Numbered from the stretch's first letter, positions 33,827 to 44,566 are shown. The stretch is DNA of 45,776 bases from Robiginitomaculum sp. (GCA_002733905.1 NVXK01000010.1:66171-111946), one strand, 5' to 3'. Translations and numbers: made by a program. Notes: generated by a model not told the origin, from the letters alone.

Positions 33827-36235
33827 ATGGCAAAAATGAACACCATCAAAGCGCGTGCTCTTAAGGCCGTTTTATTTGCATCTACATTTTGCTTGGCATT
33901 AAATACCTCACCAATTCTTGCCCACGCTCAATTGATAGGAAGCGCCAAGAATGATGCAGATCTCAAACTTGCAAAAAACAGCCCGTTTCGCGACCCAGAT
34001 ATTATCTATCTCGAAGCAGATGAACTGGAAAATGATCAAGATGGTAATTTACTCATCGCAAAAGGCGAAGTTGAAGGACGTTACCAAGACAAAACAATTC
34101 GCGCTGACCAAGTTAAATATGACTTGAAAACGGGGCAAGTTATCGCAATCGGTAATGTCACGCTTATCAACGCAAATGGCGCTATACAATATGCAGACAA
34201 ACTCGAACTATCTGACGAGCTTGAAGCAGGCACAGCGGTGAATTTCACAGCACGTTTTCCTGAAGGCGGACATTTAAGCGCTGCATTTGCCAAACGTAAC
34301 ACCAAAGACGGTGTCGAGCTTTACAATGCATATTATACGGCCTGCGAGGCTTGTGTCGTTAATGGGAAAGCAAAAAAACCGACATGGCGCCTTAAAGCGC
34401 GCAAGGTCAGACAAAATGCTAAATCCAAAAGCATTAGTTATCGTGACGCCGTATTTGAATTTAAAGGCATACCTTTATTCTACACCCCCTACCTTGCTCA
34501 TCCCGACCCAAGTGTCGGACGCGCAAGTGGGCTCATGATGCCATTTGGCGGTCTTTCAAGCTCAAAAGGTTTAAATGCGCGCGCCCCTTATTATTTCGCA
34601 CTTTCTCCGTCGTCAGAATTAACGTTGACACCTTATGTCTTTCAAAAAGTCAATCCGCTTTTACACGCAAAATACCGCAAGAAATTCTTCTCTGGAGAAA
34701 TTAATCTGGAAGGCAGCGCGACCTATTCCAGTTTCTTTGATAGTGGCGGCAATATCATTGATGACAGCTATACTTTTACAAATATAGAAGAAAGCTTAAA
34801 CTCTAAAAAACTACGTTCTCACTTGTTTGCCACAGGCCTTTTCCAGATAAACAAAACGTGGAAATGGGGTTTTCAAGGTGGTTATGCTACGGATGACAAT
34901 TATCTCAACCGCTATGACCAAAAGGAAGTTCAACAAAAATTTGGGCTCTACGAAGCCGCCAGTCGCCGTTTTGTCCAGCAAGCTTTCATTGTGGGTCAAA
35001 ATGACGATTTCCGCTTTAGCACTTCAGCGTTTGGCCTTGTCAGCATGCGTTCGTCCATCATAGAACTCGACCCGGTCGGGTCAAAACGATTACAGGTTTC
35101 GCGTGAAGATGATAGCGCCCTTCCTATTGTTGCCCCTAAAATAGAAGTTACGAAATACCTCGCAGACCCCGTTCTCGGCGGGCGCTTTAAATTATTTGGC
35201 GATACAACTGTCCTTATGAGAGAACATGGGCAGCTTGGTGCTGATGAGTTTGGAACAGGTTATATCCGTGCAACTGGCGGAATAGAATGGCAACGCAACT
35301 GGATAGCTCCACTGGGTGTTGAAGTAAAACCATTTGCGAATGCACGATATGATCATTTCAAACTAGAGGCCGAAAACGAACAATCATTCAGTTTTTCACG
35401 GGGCACAGGCCAAATTGGTGTTGATATGCGTTGGCCTTTCATGCGTGCGGGGAAGCACGTAAACTGGATAATTGAGCCGCGCGTACAAGTCACCCAAAGT
35501 TTAGGTGACGGGAAAAATGATAGATTTTCTTTTCTCAAATCAGATAATAGCACCATCAACCTTGCCCAAGACGGTACAGACATTGATTTAGATCAGACTT
35601 TGCTCTGGAGTTCCAATAAATCAACGGGGTTTGACATTTGGCAAGAAGGGTTTCGTGCAGACGCTGGTGCCTCCCTTATTGCTGATTGGGGTAAAAATAA
35701 TCGCGCACTACTCTTTCTAGGACAGAGTTATTATAATGGCTCTGATGATGCCTTTTCCATTGGCTCAGGATTACAAACAGATACATCCGATTATGTCGGC
35801 CAGTTTGAGCTTAATTTGGGTCACCGTTTTTCAACGACAACGCGAATACGTTATGATGATGAAGACAATATATTTAGACGTTTGGACACTGGGTTTACCT
35901 ATCGAGACAAACGGTTCTCGTCCAATGTTCGCTATTATAAAGTGAACGGTACAAGCACAAATCAATTGACGACTTTCACAGTGCCCAAAGAGGAAATATC
36001 TGGCAGCCTTAACATAAATTTATTTGATAATTGGAGTACACGTTACACCGCGTACCGTGATTTAACGCAGGACATTACCCGTCGACAAACCCTGTCACTT
36101 ATCTATGATGATGATTGTACACGCATCGAGTTTATGTACAATAAAACGAGTAATGGACTTGGTATTATTGGCCAAAAAGACGGGTTTGGCATTCGTATTT
36201 CACTTCTATCACTCGGGGAATTCAGCCCAAATTAA
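33827..36235 (+). CDS. lptD: LPS-assembly protein LptD
   Basis: This encodes 802 residues; ATGs at 33827 and 33836 are both possible. A signal peptide is cleaved near AHA|Q (about 34). An LptA-like jelly-roll follows (IIYLEADELENDQDGNLLIA, IRADQVKYDLKTGQVIAIGN, about 58-165). The barrel region has RDAVFEFKGIPLFYTPYLAH, SVGRASGLMMPFGG and ENIGLNYRF-like strands. Cysteines CEACV and CTRIEF may form the disulphides known in LptD. LptD inserts lipopolysaccharide into the outer leaflet with LptE. surA/pdxA/ksgA, often next to lptD in proteobacteria, are absent; a methylmalonyl-CoA mutase gene starts 23 bases downstream. Confidence 0.93.
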   Translation: MAKMNTIKARALKAVLFASTFCLALNTSPILAHAQLIGSAKNDADLKLAKNSPFRDPDIIYLEADELENDQDGNLLIAKGEVEGRYQDKTIRADQVKYDLKTGQVIAIGNVTLINANGAIQYADKLELSDELEAGTAVNFTARFPEGGHLSAAFAKRNTKDGVELYNAYYTACEACVVNGKAKKPTWRLKARKVRQNAKSKSISYRDAVFEFKGIPLFYTPYLAHPDPSVGRASGLMMPFGGLSSSKGLNARAPYYFALSPSSELTLTPYVFQKVNPLLHAKYRKKFFSGEINLEGSATYSSFFDSGGNIIDDSYTFTNIEESLNSKKLRSHLFATGLFQINKTWKWGFQGGYATDDNYLNRYDQKEVQQKFGLYEAASRRFVQQAFIVGQNDDFRFSTSAFGLVSMRSSIIELDPVGSKRLQVSREDDSALPIVAPKIEVTKYLADPVLGGRFKLFGDTTVLMREHGQLGADEFGTGYIRATGGIEWQRNWIAPLGVEVKPFANARYDHFKLEAENEQSFSFSRGTGQIGVDMRWPFMRAGKHVNWIIEPRVQVTQSLGDGKNDRFSFLKSDNSTINLAQDGTDIDLDQTLLWSSNKSTGFDIWQEGFRADAGASLIADWGKNNRALLFLGQSYYNGSDDAFSIGSGLQTDTSDYVGQFELNLGHRFSTTTRIRYDDEDNIFRRLDTGFTYRDKRFSSNVRYYKVNGTSTNQLTTFTVPKEEISGSLNINLFDNWSTRYTAYRDLTQDITRRQTLSLIYDDDCTRIEFMYNKTSNGLGIIGQKDGFGIRISLLSLGEFSPN

Positions 36236-36258
36236 AAGCCACAACGGACATTTTTGGT

Positions 36259-37734
36259 ATGATCAACGACCACTTAAATATAGCAAACCTTTTTCCACCT
36301 GCGGATAAACCCTCGTGGCGCACTCTGGCCGAGGCAACTTTGCGCGGCGCGACGTTTGATGAGGCCTTGGTAAAAAAATCCGAAGACGGTATCGCACTAG
36401 GCCCTCTCTTCACTCAAGACGAACAGATAGAGAGCACACATTTTTCCAAAACAGAAACACCTCATTTAACGGGTCGTCCATGGCATATTTGTCAACGTAT
36501 AGATCACCCCGATATCTCGCATGCGAATACGGATATTTTAAATGACCTCAATGGCGGCGTAAGCGCCCTCTCATTATGTATTGACCCGAGTGGCGAAAAC
36601 GGCGTTGTTCTTCGCAAGATTAATGATTTTCAACGCCTGTTTTCAGACGTACACACCCAACTTATCCCTATCAATTTACAGCCTTCTGAACACGGTTTCG
36701 CGCGTGCGGCTTTGCTATGTGCACATTTTCAACATGATCCACACATCAATGATATTTACCTTAGTCTTGGACATGCGCCTTCCGACCCGCAAAATGAAGC
36801 GACACTCTCATTGGTAAAATGGGTTTACGCCCATACCCCACATTGGAAATCTCTGTCTGTGAATGGCTGCCCCATTCATGAAGCAGGTGCAAGCCCTGCT
36901 CAGGAACTTGCGTTTATGGCTTTCCAGACTGTATCTTATATACGTACCCTTACGCAAAATGGTTTTGATGCCAACACGGCGCGCACGCTAATTGATGTGC
37001 ATTTATCGAGCGACCAAGACGCGCATCAAGGCTTGATAAAATTTCGTGCCTGCCATGCTCTTTGGGCAAAAATCATGGATAGTTTTGGTGTATCCTCTTC
37101 GTCTTGCGTCCTACATGTCCAGACTTCAGAGCGTATGCTTGCGGCGTCCGATCCGTGGGCGAATTTCCTGCGGATTAACTCTGCTAGTTTTGCTGCAATA
37201 TGTGGTGGTGCCAGTTATATTACGAGCCTGCCATTTACACACACGCTTGGACTTGCCACACCATTTGCACGTCGTATTGCCCGTAACATCCAAATCTTGC
37301 AAATGGAAGAGAGCCGCCTTGGGCATGTCGCAGATCCTGCACATGGGAGCTTTATGCACGAAAACCTTACCCATGCCCTTGCTCAAAAAGCATGGGAGGT
37401 TTTTCAGCATATGGAATCTTTGCGCGGAGCAAACAATGACATTAAAGCTGCACATCACTGGCTAAACGAAAAAATCATTGCGCTTAATGCTCGCCGTATG
37501 GAAAAGATTAAAAGCAACGACATATTACTGGTCGGCGTTAATCAATTTACCAAATCAGATATACGCGAGGCCAAAACCCTTAAACGCCCAACGATTTCAC
37601 CACATAGCGGCGCGTTGATTGATACGGATGATTTTGCGACCGCCATAGATCAAGCCAAGTCTGGAAGTATATTACCGCCACACACCAAACTCGATATTTT
37701 CAAGCCTGTGAATTTGACAGAAGGGGCGGCGTAA
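36259..37734 (+). CDS. mutA: Methylmalonyl-CoA mutase small subunit
   Basis: This encodes 491 residues. It resembles the mutase catalytic domain but lacks the B12-binding DxHxxG motif. Recognisable blocks are [53 protein letters not shown] and [20 protein letters not shown]. Bacterial mutases are often heterodimers in which the small subunit is non-catalytic and stabilises the large one. The large subunit begins at an overlapping TAATG (37732-37736), giving coupled 1:1 synthesis. The gene begins 23 bases after lptD and may be in the same transcript. The pathway is propionyl-CoA to succinyl-CoA. Confidence 0.92.
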   Translation: MINDHLNIANLFPPADKPSWRTLAEATLRGATFDEALVKKSEDGIALGPLFTQDEQIESTHFSKTETPHLTGRPWHICQRIDHPDISHANTDILNDLNGGVSALSLCIDPSGENGVVLRKINDFQRLFSDVHTQLIPINLQPSEHGFARAALLCAHFQHDPHINDIYLSLGHAPSDPQNEATLSLVKWVYAHTPHWKSLSVNGCPIHEAGASPAQELAFMAFQTVSYIRTLTQNGFDANTARTLIDVHLSSDQDAHQGLIKFRACHALWAKIMDSFGVSSSSCVLHVQTSERMLAASDPWANFLRINSASFAAICGGASYITSLPFTHTLGLATPFARRIARNIQILQMEESRLGHVADPAHGSFMHENLTHALAQKAWEVFQHMESLRGANNDIKAAHHWLNEKIIALNARRMEKIKSNDILLVGVNQFTKSDIREAKTLKRPTISPHSGALIDTDDFATAIDQAKSGSILPPHTKLDIFKPVNLTEGAA

Positions 37735-39893
37735 TGAGCACTCCTGATTTCACACAAATTCCGTTCTCAATGCCGCGCCAACACACTCCCTCTAAAAAAC
37801 GCCTAAAGGACAATTGGGAAACGCCTGAAGGTATATCGATTAAACCTTCTTATGACGCAAAAGATAGCGCAGGGCTTGATTTCACAAATGGATATCCTGG
37901 CGTAGCGCCTTATGTGCGGGGGCCTTATCCGACAATGTATGTTGGGCGGCCTTGGACAATTCGCCAATATGCAGGATTTTCAACGGCAGAAGACAGCAAT
38001 GCCTTTTATCGCCGCAACCTTGCCGCAGGTCAAAAAGGTCTCTCGGTAGCTTTCGACCTTGCCACCCACCGTGGCTATGACAGCGATCATCCGCGGGTAA
38101 GCGGCGATGTCGGCATGGCTGGCGTCGCCATTGATAGCATTTATGATATGCGCGTTTTGTTCGACCAAATCCCCCTCGATAAAATGTCCGTCTCCATGAC
38201 GATGAACGGCGCAGTATTGCCCATCCTTGCCCTCTATATTGCGGCGGCAGAAGAACAAGGGGTAAGCCAAGCTCAGCTCTCGGGCACAATACAAAATGAT
38301 ATTCTGAAAGAGTTCATGGTGCGTAATACGTATATCTATCCGCCAGAACCCAGCATGCGAATTATCGCAGATATTTTCGCTCATACGGCGCAACACATGC
38401 CCAAATTCAACTCTATTTCCATTTCGGGCTATCATATGCAAGAAGCGGGTGCTAGCGCGGATTTAGAGCTCGCCTATACACTGGTGGACGGGATTGAATA
38501 CGTCAAAACGGGCATTGCAAATGGTATGGATATTGACACATTTGCCCCACGCTTGTCTTTCTTCTGGGGCATAGGCATGAATTATTTTATGGAAGTGGCC
38601 AAGCTACGCGCCGCAAGACTTTTATGGGCACAATTGATCACGCCTTTTAATCCGCAAAATCCGAAATCCCTCATGTTACGTACCCATTGCCAAACGTCTG
38701 GCTGGTCATTAACCGCCCAAGATGTGTTTAACAATGTGGGGCGCACAAGCATAGAAGCCATGGCCGCGGTTGACGGTCATACACAATCTCTGCATACTAA
38801 TTCTCTTGATGAAGCCATTGCTTTACCTACCGATTTCTCAGCTCGCATTGCGCGGAATACGCAAGTGTTTTTACAAGGCGAAGGCGGGCATACCAATTGC
38901 ATCGATCCTTGGGGGGGATCACATTATGTCGAGCGTTTAACCCATGACATTGCCAAGCGCGCACTTATTCATATCGGCGAAATTGAAAAACTGGGCGGCA
39001 TGGCGAAGGCGCTTTCGACAGGTATTCCTAAATTGCGTATTGAAGAATCTGCGGCGCGTATTCAAGCGCTCATCGATAGTGGCAAACAAACTGTTGTCGG
39101 CGTGAACCGCTATCTTAGCCCCGACAAAGACGATATTCCTTTATTAAAAGTCGATAATGACAAAGTAAGAAACGGACAGATTGCGCGTATTCATCAACTT
39201 AAAAAAGACCGTGACCCTGTAAAGCTACAGGCCTGCCTTGACGCACTCACAAAATCAGCACAGACAAAAGAAGGCAATTTACTGGCCCTTGCCATTGATG
39301 CCGCTCGCGCCAAAGCCACTGTCGGCGAAATCAGCGAAGCCATGGGCAAGATTTTTACTCGCCACGCGGCCATTCCGCAAGGCGTTAAGGGCGTTTACAA
39401 AGACGCGTGGGACGCAAATAACCCCGCATTTAAAGACGCACAAAAACGCATTCATGCTTTTTGTGAGATGGAAGGTCGCAAGCCAAAAATCTTAATCGCA
39501 AAAATGGGGCAAGACGGTCATGACCGTGGCCAAAAAGTCGTGGCAACAGGCTTTAGCGATATTGGTTTTGATGTCGTCATTGGCCCCCTCTTCCAAACAC
39601 CTGCCGAAGCCGCGCAACTCGGCATAGACAAGGACGTAGACGTCATCGCGGCCTCGTCACTTGCCGCAGGTCATTTATCGCTTGTCCCCGCACTGCGTGA
39701 CGCCCTTCAAGAGCAAAACCGTGCAGACATCATGATTATTGTCGGCGGCGTCATTCCGCCCGAAGACGTAAAAACCCTCGAAGACATGGGCGCAAAAGCC
39801 GTTTTCCCACCGGGCACAAATATTCCAGAAGCCGTCTTGTCTGTACTCGAAATTGTCAATCAACGATTGAGCCAAGGTTCTGAAACGACTTAA
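37734..39893 (+). CDS. mutB: Methylmalonyl-CoA mutase large (catalytic) subunit
   Basis: This encodes 719 residues. The N-terminal TIM-barrel has [59 protein letters not shown] and [12 protein letters not shown]. The C-terminal B12 domain has [18 protein letters not shown], with His596 as the cobalt-ligating residue of DxHxx[21 protein letters not shown] is the end of the domain. It isomerises (R)-methylmalonyl-CoA to succinyl-CoA with adenosylcobalamin in the cytoplasm. Start overlaps the mutA stop. The pccA-type carboxylase that feeds it is about 5 kb away, separated by folE and others; no epimerase or chaperone gene (meaB) is in the window. Confidence 0.96.
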   Translation: MSTPDFTQIPFSMPRQHTPSKKRLKDNWETPEGISIKPSYDAKDSAGLDFTNGYPGVAPYVRGPYPTMYVGRPWTIRQYAGFSTAEDSNAFYRRNLAAGQKGLSVAFDLATHRGYDSDHPRVSGDVGMAGVAIDSIYDMRVLFDQIPLDKMSVSMTMNGAVLPILALYIAAAEEQGVSQAQLSGTIQNDILKEFMVRNTYIYPPEPSMRIIADIFAHTAQHMPKFNSISISGYHMQEAGASADLELAYTLVDGIEYVKTGIANGMDIDTFAPRLSFFWGIGMNYFMEVAKLRAARLLWAQLITPFNPQNPKSLMLRTHCQTSGWSLTAQDVFNNVGRTSIEAMAAVDGHTQSLHTNSLDEAIALPTDFSARIARNTQVFLQGEGGHTNCIDPWGGSHYVERLTHDIAKRALIHIGEIEKLGGMAKALSTGIPKLRIEESAARIQALIDSGKQTVVGVNRYLSPDKDDIPLLKVDNDKVRNGQIARIHQLKKDRDPVKLQACLDALTKSAQTKEGNLLALAIDAARAKATVGEISEAMGKIFTRHAAIPQGVKGVYKDAWDANNPAFKDAQKRIHAFCEMEGRKPKILIAKMGQDGHDRGQKVVATGFSDIGFDVVIGPLFQTPAEAAQLGIDKDVDVIAASSLAAGHLSLVPALRDALQEQNRADIMIIVGGVIPPEDVKTLEDMGAKAVFPPGTNIPEAVLSVLEIVNQRLSQGSETT

Positions 39894-40016
39894 CGCGAAC
39901 AACGTTAGAAATCTAAAGTGCCTTTAGCGAAAACGACAAAGATGCCACGTAACGCCTAGGTTTTGGCAGCCCATAAAAAGTTTCTGCAATTTTATAATAG
40001 AGCAATACTGCTTTTC

Positions 40017-40580
40017 TTATAAACAGCTTGCATTGACTAAGTTGAAAAACTCTGCCCGTTGCTCTGCTTTATGGAATTGACCATCGAGCGCGCTTGAAAT
40101 CATGCGGTGTGGTGTTTGAATGCCGCGCATTGTCATACATAAATGCTCGCCTTTTGCCAAAACAGCAACATCATTTGTCCCAAGAATCTCTCGAACTTCT
40201 TCGGAAATATCCGAGACGAGTTGTTCTTGCAAGGTGAGTTTATGAGCATGTTTATGGGCTATACGTGCAAATTTAGACAAGCCGAGAACTTTATCATCCG
40301 CAATATAAGCAATCGAAACATCGCACCAAAACGGTAACATATGATGTTCGCACATTGACCAAACACGCATGCCCGTCACACACACCATTTGATTATGCTT
40401 AACCGCACCGAATGTTGTATCAAGTTTACCTGGTTCGTATTCAATAAAGTCACGCCAGAAATTTGCGATACGGCGCGGCGTTTCCTTCAGACCTTCACGG
40501 TCAGGGTCATCGCCTAAGGCCACGAGCAATTCGCGCACCAGTGACTTTACTTTCTCATGGTCGATTGTTTTTTTGGACAT
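40017..40580 (-). CDS. folE: GTP cyclohydrolase I FolE
   Basis: This encodes 187 residues. Catalytic and zinc motifs are intact: SMCEHHMLPF with Cys77 and His80, GLSKFARI, and GEHLCMTMRGI with Cys148 as the third zinc ligand. REGLKETPRRIANFWRDF is the conserved N-terminal block. The enzyme converts GTP to 7,8-dihydroneopterin triphosphate, the first step to folate or queuosine-type products. It is the last gene of a likely minus-strand group (patatin, DUF1499, folE) with small gaps of 68 and 34 bases. It converges with mutB across 123 bases and no terminator was seen there. Confidence 0.96.
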   Translation of the reverse strand: MSKKTIDHEKVKSLVRELLVALGDDPDREGLKETPRRIANFWRDFIEYEPGKLDTTFGAVKHNQMVCVTGMRVWSMCEHHMLPFWCDVSIAYIADDKVLGLSKFARIAHKHAHKLTLQEQLVSDISEEVREILGTNDVAVLAKGEHLCMTMRGIQTPHRMISSALDGQFHKAEQRAEFFNLVNASCL

Positions 40581-40614
40581 GTCGCTACCCCTATGCCTTT
40601 ATGTATTTTCGGAA

Positions 40615-41046
40615 TTATTTAAGGACGAGGCGCAAGGATTCTACGCGTTGACGGTTTACGCCACGGTCAGAATAGCCGACGCGGGAAGCGGAACGAATTT
40701 GGATTTTATCGCCGTCCAACCGCGCTTCGAAATCATCAACAAATTTGAATAATTTTGAACTAAATTCTGCTGAAAAATAATCATCAGATTGCGTTGTAAT
40801 ATTTCCGCCTTGAGCTTTGATCGCGTCTTTAAGAGCCGACCATTGTGTTATGTCAAAACCGTCTACACTTGCCGCAGAGGGACTACCCTCTTCGCTAGAC
40901 ACACAATTTGGCTTTGACGAACAAGGTGCTAAGCGTCCATCAACAAGGCCGAAAGCTTGTCCATTTTGAGATTTTTTGCCCAAAATCAAAAAGAGAACAC
41001 AAACCAAAACAATTAGACCAATAAAGATATACGCTGCAATTTTCAT
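40615..41046 (-). CDS. DUF1499-family membrane-anchored protein
   Basis: This encodes 143 residues, with AAGGAC upstream of the ATG. One N-terminal helix (IAAYIFIGLIVLVCVLFLIL) anchors a small domain with LAPCSSKPNCVSS, FSSKLFKFVDDFEARLD and IQIRSASRVGYSDRGVNRQR, the DUF1499 signature. Two cysteines (PCSSKPNC) are conserved in the family. The function of DUF1499 is unknown. The gene lies between patatin and folE and is probably co-transcribed with them. Confidence 0.88.
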   Translation of the reverse strand: MKIAAYIFIGLIVLVCVLFLILGKKSQNGQAFGLVDGRLAPCSSKPNCVSSEEGSPSAASVDGFDITQWSALKDAIKAQGGNITTQSDDYFSAEFSSKLFKFVDDFEARLDGDKIQIRSASRVGYSDRGVNRQRVESLRLVLK

Positions 41047-41114
41047 ATTATTTGTCCTTAGAACATTTCCACATTTTATATAAATATCAACTTAGCGCAG
41101 ATTTTGGAGGCTGC

Positions 41115-43352
41115 CTAGAAGAAACTCCCAAGACTGAAATATATTGATGTTGCGCCAGTATCATTATACCCAACACCTAAATATATCGGCCCCATTGGCG
41201 ACTTTAGCCCTGCATAAACACTGCCTGCATAAATCAAATCATCAAAACCAATATTATCCAAAGACTGGAATACATTCCCTGCTTCGATTGTGCCACCAAT
41301 AAATATTGGCGCGTCGAACAAAGGGGCTTGCTGGTTAAGTCTATACAAATATTGCGCAGACACGACACCAGAATAACGTCCCGAAAGTTCATCCTCGCTA
41401 AAACCTGACAAAGATCGAAAGCCGCCTAGGCTCGCAGGGCCAAGCGCATTCGCGTCACGCCCAAAATTTGCATTCGCTTGGGCTCCATATGTGAGCGTGT
41501 GCTGACCTTTGGTACGTGCTTTAAAAGCGACAATACTCCAGGAATTGAAATTCAGCTCTCCGCCCAATATATCATTATGATTAGCATAACTCATAAGTGC
41601 GTATTCGCCTTTCGTTGGGAAGGAAATACTATCAAGGGTATCGATACTAAATTGGGCGAGCATGCTAGTATCGCGAATGTTGATTTGTTCAAACCCTAGC
41701 GAAGAATCTGAAAAATCCAATTCGGCTTTCACAAGCGTTAAGCCAGTTCGAAATTCGCCCCATGTCCCAAACAACATTCCGCCCTGTAGTGACGCCCCGT
41801 AAATCTCAGACTTTAGCTTACCTCGTTTACGATCATCTTCATCAAAAAAGTCAGTTTTTTGACTATTGACTGAAAAAGAAGGTTCCACAAAAAAACGACG
41901 TCTCGCACCAATTGGTTGATAATACTCACTTGTAAGGTCGAAATTATCTCCGATATTTACCTCTGTTCTCCACTCACCCCCAAATTTATTTACGAGAGGT
42001 TTGGTGTATGAAAACCCGAGTTTAAAATCCGACTCGCCTGAAAAATTTGAATCCAGTTTAATACCAACTTTATAATAGCCCTCGGACGATTCTTTTGCGA
42101 CAGCCGAAACTTCGAGGACATGCTGCCCATCTTCTTCTAACACTTCGTAAGTAATGCGGCTAAAGACATCATCCCCGTATAATTTCACTATATCAGTATT
42201 CACACGATCCAAATCCAATGGCTCTCCAATATTCACCCGAATAGCCCTTTTCAAAACATCATCAGAGAGTTTTGAATTTTGTAATATGCGAACTTCGTCA
42301 ATCAGAGGTGTTTCGCCAGTGATTGTTTGGCGCGCATTTAGATGCGCCTGCCATGCTGCATCATTTAACTGCAAATTTGCAAATGATGGAGCAAGCAAAT
42401 GTGTCGCGTCTTGCCCATGTGCCACCAGTTCTTTAACTTTGTCAAAACTTGCTGCACTTAAGCCTTCAAGCTTTGGGATAACAAGCATATCTTTTGTGTT
42501 CATCGTCGCAATTTGAAATTCTGTATTGTTTTTTGTCAAAATGATCTGCGTTTGGCGCAGAACTTCGATAAAGCTACTAATCTCTTCAACGGGCTTGGGG
42601 TTTGTGCCGACATTAACAACGATCACAATATCCGCGCCCATTTCCCGTGCAATATTTACAGGCACATTATTAGACAAGCCCCCGTCAACGAGGTATTTCC
42701 CTTCACGCTCTACGGGCGGAATAAGTCCTGGTATTGCCATAGATGCGAACACCGCCGTCGCAAGATCACCAGATTTCATCACCACAGGCTCCCCAGTCGA
42801 TAAATCTGTTGCGATAGGGCGAAACGGAATTGGCAAATCGTCAAAACTGGCATCTGTGCGTGCATGTGCCAAAAGTCTTGAGAGTTCCAAAAACAAATTT
42901 TGCCCTTGAATAATGCCGCGTGGCAACACCAATTTCCCATCATTAAAGGTGATTTTATATTTCGTTAAAAACCCGAATTCTTCTGATTTACGACGAAATG
43001 AGGAACGTGAGCGCGAGGTTTTGTCATTAAACATATCCCCCCAATCAAGCTCATTGCTGATTTCGACAAGTTCATCGGCTGTATAGCCAGAGGCATAAAG
43101 CGAGCCAATGATCGCGCCCATGCTCGTCCCTGCGATTACGTCAATCGGGATATGGTTGTCTTCGAGCGCTTTGATAACGCCAATATGGGAAAGCCCGCGC
43201 GCGCCGCCCCCGCCAAGGACAAGGCCAATGGTTGGCCGTGTTTTGGTTTTGTGTACGCGAAAATCTTCGTCCACAAAAACCCGTGATTGGGACATTGCGG
43301 TTTCGCAAAAGAAATACACCACGGCGAAAAATAAAACTAAAAAGCGTGACAT
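41115..43352 (-). CDS. Patatin-like phospholipase fused to an outer membrane beta-barrel (PlpD type)
   Basis: This encodes 745 residues, preceded by AGGGGCATGT as ribosome site. A signal peptide (about 21 residues, TAMSQS) is followed by the patatin domain: oxyanion loop GLVLGGGGARG (43-53), nucleophile GTSMG with Ser77, and DGG with Asp223. A POTRA-like region comes next (RVNIGEPLDLDRVNTDIVKL), then an Omp85-type barrel of about 16 strands ending IYFSLGSFF. Such proteins may put a phospholipase at the cell surface or secrete it. The domain order and length match type V-D (PlpD-type) systems. Upstream (43353-43574) lies a gap with a carboxylase gene remnant. Confidence 0.92.
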   Translation of the reverse strand: MSRFLVLFFAVVYFFCETAMSQSRVFVDEDFRVHKTKTRPTIGLVLGGGGARGLSHIGVIKALEDNHIPIDVIAGTSMGAIIGSLYASGYTADELVEISNELDWGDMFNDKTSRSRSSFRRKSEEFGFLTKYKITFNDGKLVLPRGIIQGQNLFLELSRLLAHARTDASFDDLPIPFRPIATDLSTGEPVVMKSGDLATAVFASMAIPGLIPPVEREGKYLVDGGLSNNVPVNIAREMGADIVIVVNVGTNPKPVEEISSFIEVLRQTQIILTKNNTEFQIATMNTKDMLVIPKLEGLSAASFDKVKELVAHGQDATHLLAPSFANLQLNDAAWQAHLNARQTITGETPLIDEVRILQNSKLSDDVLKRAIRVNIGEPLDLDRVNTDIVKLYGDDVFSRITYEVLEEDGQHVLEVSAVAKESSEGYYKVGIKLDSNFSGESDFKLGFSYTKPLVNKFGGEWRTEVNIGDNFDLTSEYYQPIGARRRFFVEPSFSVNSQKTDFFDEDDRKRGKLKSEIYGASLQGGMLFGTWGEFRTGLTLVKAELDFSDSSLGFEQINIRDTSMLAQFSIDTLDSISFPTKGEYALMSYANHNDILGGELNFNSWSIVAFKARTKGQHTLTYGAQANANFGRDANALGPASLGGFRSLSGFSEDELSGRYSGVVSAQYLYRLNQQAPLFDAPIFIGGTIEAGNVFQSLDNIGFDDLIYAGSVYAGLKSPMGPIYLGVGYNDTGATSIYFSLGSFF

Positions 43353-43424
43353 ACATGCCCCTCACACGGATTGACGTGCATCATAACCATATATTTGGCT
43401 AAAAGCACACTCGAAAATGCAAGT

Positions 43425-43511
43425 TTAATCGTCGCCCTCGAACTCTATAACAATCTCACCTACCGCTTGATTATCGCCCGCTTTGGTCTGTTCGCAAATT
43501 GCAAAAACCAT
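43425..43511 (-). pseudogene. Orphan 3' end of a biotin-dependent carboxylase gene
   Basis: A minus-strand frame of 28 codons ending TAA at 43425-43427 reads CEQTKAGDNQAVGEIVIEFE near its end. The last part matches the end of the pccA-type protein (AKAGDNLAVDEIIMGFEEG) in order and spacing. At DNA level 43438-43486 matches 44608-44656 at about 38 of 49 bases, ungapped and in the same reading phase. Before the ATG, a TAG stops the frame, so the remnant is not attached to a longer gene. It could be a short expressed peptide, but a gene-end remnant is simpler. Confidence 0.6.
43438..43486. repeat. Direct repeat, left copy (carboxylase gene end)
   Basis: This is the left arm of a 49-base imperfect direct repeat with 44608-44656, about 78% identical by eye. 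The two arms flank the AT-rich lipoprotein gene. Confidence 0.7.
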
Positions 43512-43574
43512 GCAAGACTATTAATAGGTGTATTTTCCCATTGCAACTACGGTAAGTTTAATTACTTTCGTTAT

Positions 43575-44564
43575 ATGAGATACCAAAAACATGTTTTACC
43601 TATCTGTATTCGCTTCATGATGTTTAGCTTTGTCTGCATGCTGAGCGCATGTAGCCACGCCCCACTTAAATCTCCAAAAACCGAAACACGTTCAGCAATA
43701 GAAACCCATGGTTTGTTGTGGAGTGATGGCACGGGGCCTGTTATGGAAAAGATATTAGCAGACGGAAAACTATCCCCTCCTTATCACGAAATGTGGACAA
43801 AAATAGACGGTTTAAAAATTTCACGCTATCAAGGATACATCCCTGAATTAGATAATGTTCGTGGGCGAAAATTCATTGGAAATACCATAATGAATGGGCA
43901 CAAAGTGTCTATCTCTACATTCTATATCTCTACATTCCACCGCATCCACTATTATGGCATTGAATTCAGATATCCAGACAGCCCTGAACAAAACCATCTT
44001 ATTTTTCGAGAAGGCATCAAACATGAAAATGAGACATGGCTTATGGGTTCTTTATTTAGAAATCTTGATTATTCTGAAGGTCTCGCGCCCCCTCCTAAAC
44101 TTGTACAAACAACAGGGCGCTGTAAACATCATATGAAAACAATGTGTTTTATGATAAACAATGTGGGTATAAAGGATTTCATTGTAACGTACGATACAAA
44201 ATATATAGTTTCCTTTGAAAACTTATCAGGCACACTAGCGGAAACGAACTCTTTAAGAGATTATGAAATAGTTGGAAAGCCAGAATACAAAATTCACATC
44301 CCTTCAGAATATGCTGAATTTCAATCATTGGTGATAAAAGAATTTCCTAAACGGAGTTACGCCCTCCTTTCGCGGATCAAAATAGACAAAAAATGCATAT
44401 ATGAGAAAGACTACGGTTCTCATATATTTGATAACTATGGTCGTTACGGACATTTGTTCGCCGTAATAAATACGCCCGAGGAAAGAGCCTCGTTTAGAAA
44501 ACTGGCCAAGAGTCTAAGGTTTAATGACGCTGTATTCAAACGTCATCAATCGTTAAAATGCTAA
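43575..44564 (+). CDS. Predicted lipoprotein of unknown family
   Basis: This encodes 329 residues from the ATG at 43575; the open frame back to 43371 runs through the carboxylase remnant on the other strand and is not a real N-terminus. MMFSFVCMLSACSH gives a lipobox (LSAC, Cys at about 26). The remainder is globular, Tyr/Lys/Ile-rich, with two cysteines in GRCKHHMKTMC. A 15-base duplication (43911-43937) gives ISTFY twice in frame. No domain is recognised. The region looks more AT-rich than its neighbours, which fits horizontal origin. It lies between two copies of a pccA 3' end and converges with pccA. Confidence 0.75.
   Translation: MRYQKHVLPICIRFMMFSFVCMLSACSHAPLKSPKTETRSAIETHGLLWSDGTGPVMEKILADGKLSPPYHEMWTKIDGLKISRYQGYIPELDNVRGRKFIGNTIMNGHKVSISTFYISTFHRIHYYGIEFRYPDSPEQNHLIFREGIKHENETWLMGSLFRNLDYSEGLAPPPKLVQTTGRCKHHMKTMCFMINNVGIKDFIVTYDTKYIVSFENLSGTLAETNSLRDYEIVGKPEYKIHIPSEYAEFQSLVIKEFPKRSYALLSRIKIDKKCIYEKDYGSHIFDNYGRYGHLFAVINTPEERASFRKLAKSLRFNDAVFKRHQSLKC
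43911..43937. repeat. In-frame 15-base duplication in the lipoprotein gene
   Basis: ATCTCTACATTC occurs at 43911-43922 and 43926-43937, a 15-base period that duplicates five codons (ISTFY/ISTFH). It looks like recent slippage. Confidence 0.75.
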
Positions 44565-44566
44565 TC

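Noticed and set aside
43371-43574. N-terminal extension of the lipoprotein (68 codons)
   Set aside because: The lipobox sits at the ATG-43575 product's N-terminus, and the extension is antisense to the carboxylase remnant.
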